DNA of 64,000 bases from Aquimarina spongiae (GTDB lineage Bacteria > Bacteroidota > Bacteroidia > Flavobacteriales > Flavobacteriaceae), in the NCBI RefSeq assembly GCF_900141785.1, contig NZ_FQYP01000006.1, positions 345,968 to 409,967 of the forward strand. Reading direction: 5' to 3'. A program made the position numbers and the translations under genes. Below, piece by piece: positions 61,951-64,000 of the stretch; position 1 is the first letter of the stretch, and every line of letters starts with the position of its first letter. The notes under the pieces were generated by a model. The model was given only the letters and a program-made list of their open reading frames with translations, was not told the origin of the DNA and made no database searches.

Positions 61951-62523
61951 ATGAAATACTTAAAATATATTCTTGGGTTTATAGCCATCTTGGTGGTTGG
62001 ATTCTTTTTGATGGGGATCATCAAACCTCAATTGGCTTATGATTGTGAAGTAATAGTTGAAAAGCCAGCTAATGAATCTTGGGCTGTAGTCCAAGATGAA
62101 GAGAAGATGTCAGAATGGCTTCCTGGATTTCAAAAAATTGAACAGGTTAGCGGCACTCCCGGCACTGTAGGAGCAGTATCAATGGTGTATTTTGATAATG
62201 ATGGACAGCAGATGAGTATAAAAGAAACTATTACTGAAATCGTTCCTAACGAATCTATGTCTATGACTTTTGAAGACGATTTTATGAATATGGATTATAA
62301 AATGTCCCTGACTTCTATAGATGGAAAAACAAAAATTAGTTCAAGCACCACCGCAGTGGGAAATGGTACGATTTCAAAATCCATAATGGCATTGATAGGA
62401 GGGTCAATCAAAGCACAAGAGGAAGCAAATCTCATTAATCTTAAGAAAACGATTGAAGACAACACAAAGGACTATTTTCCTACTAAGGAAGAAAGTTTTG
62501 AAGCTAACGAAAATGATAAATAA
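61951..62523 (+). CDS. SRPBCC (START-like) membrane-anchored protein
   Basis: 190 residues. One N-terminal membrane helix (about 5-25), then a helix-grip SRPBCC domain with VEKPANESWAVVQDEEKMSE, VSGTPGTVGAVSMVYF and a C-terminal long helix (IKAQEEANLINLKKTIEDNT). SRPBCC folds bind hydrophobic ligands or act as polyketide-cyclase-like enzymes. The ligand is not known. Confidence 0.88.
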   Translation: MKYLKYILGFIAILVVGFFLMGIIKPQLAYDCEVIVEKPANESWAVVQDEEKMSEWLPGFQKIEQVSGTPGTVGAVSMVYFDNDGQQMSIKETITEIVPNESMSMTFEDDFMNMDYKMSLTSIDGKTKISSSTTAVGNGTISKSIMALIGGSIKAQEEANLINLKKTIEDNTKDYFPTKEESFEANENDK

Positions 62524-62595
62524 ATGACTATCAGCTAATATAGAATATGAAATCATAATATCCTTTTGGCAATTACTATTCATACATTAAACGTT

Positions 62596-62850
62596 ATGAT
62601 CAATGCTTTTAATAGGAGCTTTATGCTGATAATAACGTTAATAGTATTCCTATTTTCTTTAAGCTTGGTTTATGCACAGGTAGAAAAAAGCCCATGCCCC
62701 CGAAATCAACCGGATATTGCTTATCATAGTAAAGAAAACAAAATTTTTCTATTCCGAGGTTTTTGCAACACTAAAAAAAAACGCCAACAAGTTTTTCAGA
62801 AGGGTTGGCAGATATTTATGATCATGAAACTGAATGTTTTGGTTTTATAA
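62596..62850 (+). pseudogene. Truncated kelch-like secreted protein
   Basis: 84 residues in frame. Signal peptide (about 5-23, ending VYAQ), then one kelch-type unit, PCPRNQPDIAYHSKENKIFL followed by FRGFC, and a Lys-rich tail. Reading about the same place in another frame (from 62804) gives LADIYDHETECFGF, which would continue a kelch-like protein, so a frameshift near 62800 is likely. The original gene was probably longer. I regard it as decayed. Confidence 0.5.
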
Positions 62851-63209
62851 ATTTTAACATATGTTATTACCGTAATTAATTTACGGTTTAAGCTTGTTTG
62901 TTATTTTTTTGAAATTTGATGTTTGCAATATGTTACTGTTAAGTGTTATAAATAAAAGGGTTATGCCATAAATACTTTTAAATTTTAGACTTTTAAAATT
63001 GTAGTTTTTATTAAATCAATATCTGGAAACATGGTTTCTTATGTCAAATGAGCTCATGTTTGTATCGATTGAGTTATGAGATTCCGTAATTTTCCCAGAG
63101 TTCATGAGAAAATGATTTTATGGTGTGCCCTTCTTTTATTTCATTTTAACATTGCTGGGATAAATTTTATATCTTAAAAGGGAAACAAGTACTAACTAAC
63201 CTAAATATT
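62851..63209. other. AT-rich intergenic region before the DUF6588 gene
   Basis: No gene over 350 bp. AT-rich, with no clear inverted repeat or terminator. It probably holds the promoter of the gene that follows; I do not see a convincing -7/-33 pair. Confidence 0.4.
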
Positions 63210-64000
63210 ATGAAAAAAGGTATATTTTTTTTAGGCCTCTTGGTATTAGGATTATCCTCCAGGGCGCAGCAAAATATAGATGACTTATTGGCTGCGGGAA
63301 TTAATGATGCACAACAATTTGCTTCAGATTATTTGAGGCCAGCATCAGATGGTTTGATGTATAGCATGAATCATGGTTGGTTTAATGATGCGAAAGCTAA
63401 GAAGAAGTTTGGCTTTGAGATTTCAATAGTTGCCAACGCTGCCTTTGTGGGAGATGATAACAAGTCTTTTGTTTTAGATACTTCTCAATATGAAAATCTA
63501 CAATTTAGGGACGGGAGCTTGCAAAAAGAAGTTGCTACTGCTTTTGGAGACATAGAAGGAATCGTCGTGGTTGTTGAAGGGGAAAGCTCAGTGCCTTTAA
63601 TACCACCACAGGATGCAGAATTTGAATTACCAACAGGTTTAGGAGAATCAAATATTAATTTTGTTCCTACTGCTTTTTTACAAGCTAGTTTTGCTCCTTT
63701 AAAAGGAACGGAGATAAAGGCAAGATTCTTCCCAAAAATAAACACCAGCGACGCCAAAGTAGGTTTTTACGGTTTTGGTCTACAACATGAGTTTACATCT
63801 TGGTTACCTGCAGATAAGGTTTTTCCTGTTGCTATTTCTGGCTTAATAGCTTATACTCATTTGGATGGTAGTTATGATTTTACAGATACCAACATTGTAG
63901 ACGGAGAAAATCAGCGATTTGAAAATAACACCAATACCTTGTTATTTCAAGTGATTGGAGCCACAAAAATGCCCGTTTTCAATTTTTATGGTGGAATAGG
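63210..64000 (+). CDS. DUF6588 family outer-membrane protein, 5' part
   Basis: The ATG at 63210 starts a signal peptide (MKKGIFFLGLLVLGLSSRAQ), then NIDDLLAAGINDAQQFASDY, ASDGLMYSMNHGWFNDAKAK, and beta strands with LQASFAPLKGTEIKARFFPK and GLQHEFTSWLPADK. These are DUF6588 features, a flavobacterial family predicted to form an outer-membrane barrel. About 263 codons are visible; the gene continues past the right edge. Confidence 0.88.
   Translation, partial: MKKGIFFLGLLVLGLSSRAQQNIDDLLAAGINDAQQFASDYLRPASDGLMYSMNHGWFNDAKAKKKFGFEISIVANAAFVGDDNKSFVLDTSQYENLQFRDGSLQKEVATAFGDIEGIVVVVEGESSVPLIPPQDAEFELPTGLGESNINFVPTAFLQASFAPLKGTEIKARFFPKINTSDAKVGFYGFGLQHEFTSWLPADKVFPVAISGLIAYTHLDGSYDFTDTNIVDGENQRFENNTNTLLFQVIGATKMPVFNFYGGI

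Noticed and set aside
41679..62560. Array as a prophage or conjugative island
   Set aside because: No phage structural, replication, integrase, relaxase or tra genes are present.

Overview
The window looks like a piece of a marine Flavobacteriaceae chromosome (Bacteroidetes; Aquimarina-like is my guess). The DNA is AT-rich. Promoter-like boxes fit the Bacteroidetes TTG / TAnnTTTG pattern. Many lipoproteins carry acidic residues just after the lipid cysteine. Recognisable flavobacterial families include DUF6090, DUF6588, bTHX, a tricorn-type S41 protease, DUF1800 and GG-leader peptides. I see no rRNA, tRNA, CRISPR array, transposase or phage gene.

Left part (1-13.7 kb), mostly housekeeping: the start of a DUF1800 gene; a surface lipoprotein; coaD and ddl facing away from a PASTA protein and an RluD-type pseudouridine synthase; NudK; YaaA; a complete TRAP transporter (DctQ, DctM and a TakP-like DctP); and a full-length pyruvate carboxylase. 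The 2-oxoacid-type binding protein lying close to pyruvate carboxylase suggests a pyruvate/lactate uptake and anaplerosis neighbourhood.

Middle (13.7-41.5 kb): two small minus-strand peptides with near-identical leaders ending in Gly-Gly and unrelated Cys/Ser/Thr-rich cores (likely RiPP precursors); an SGNH-SGNH-MBOAT operon for polysaccharide O-acylation; an unusual DUF885 plus alpha/beta-hydrolase fusion; an AraC regulator; ribosomal protein bTHX; a NarL-type two-component operon with two unknown partner genes; a GlpQ-type lipoprotein; and a complete trp operon (trpEGDCFB-dinB-trpA). The trp operon is preceded by a 20-residue leader peptide with three consecutive Trp codons and a classical attenuator. 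MarR-YceI, two thioredoxin-fold proteins and two rhodaneses follow.

Right part (41.6-62.9 kb): a sharp change of style. Mostly small, functionally unrelated genes, nearly all on the plus strand, are separated by 70-200 bp spacers. Several spacers hold imperfect inverted repeats built as outer and inner stem boxes, beginning just after a stop codon and ending just before the next start. They share words such as AACAATTTGTATA and GGGAAGCAAACG. This resembles a gene-cassette (integron/attC-like) array without a visible integrase and is the most interesting signal in the window. Inside it, a 69-bp remnant of the 3' end of a tricorn-type protease gene lies on the far side of an SDR-AraC gene pair from the intact protease gene, a scar of duplication or replacement. 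The window closes with a kelch-like remnant and the start of a DUF6588 outer-membrane protein gene.
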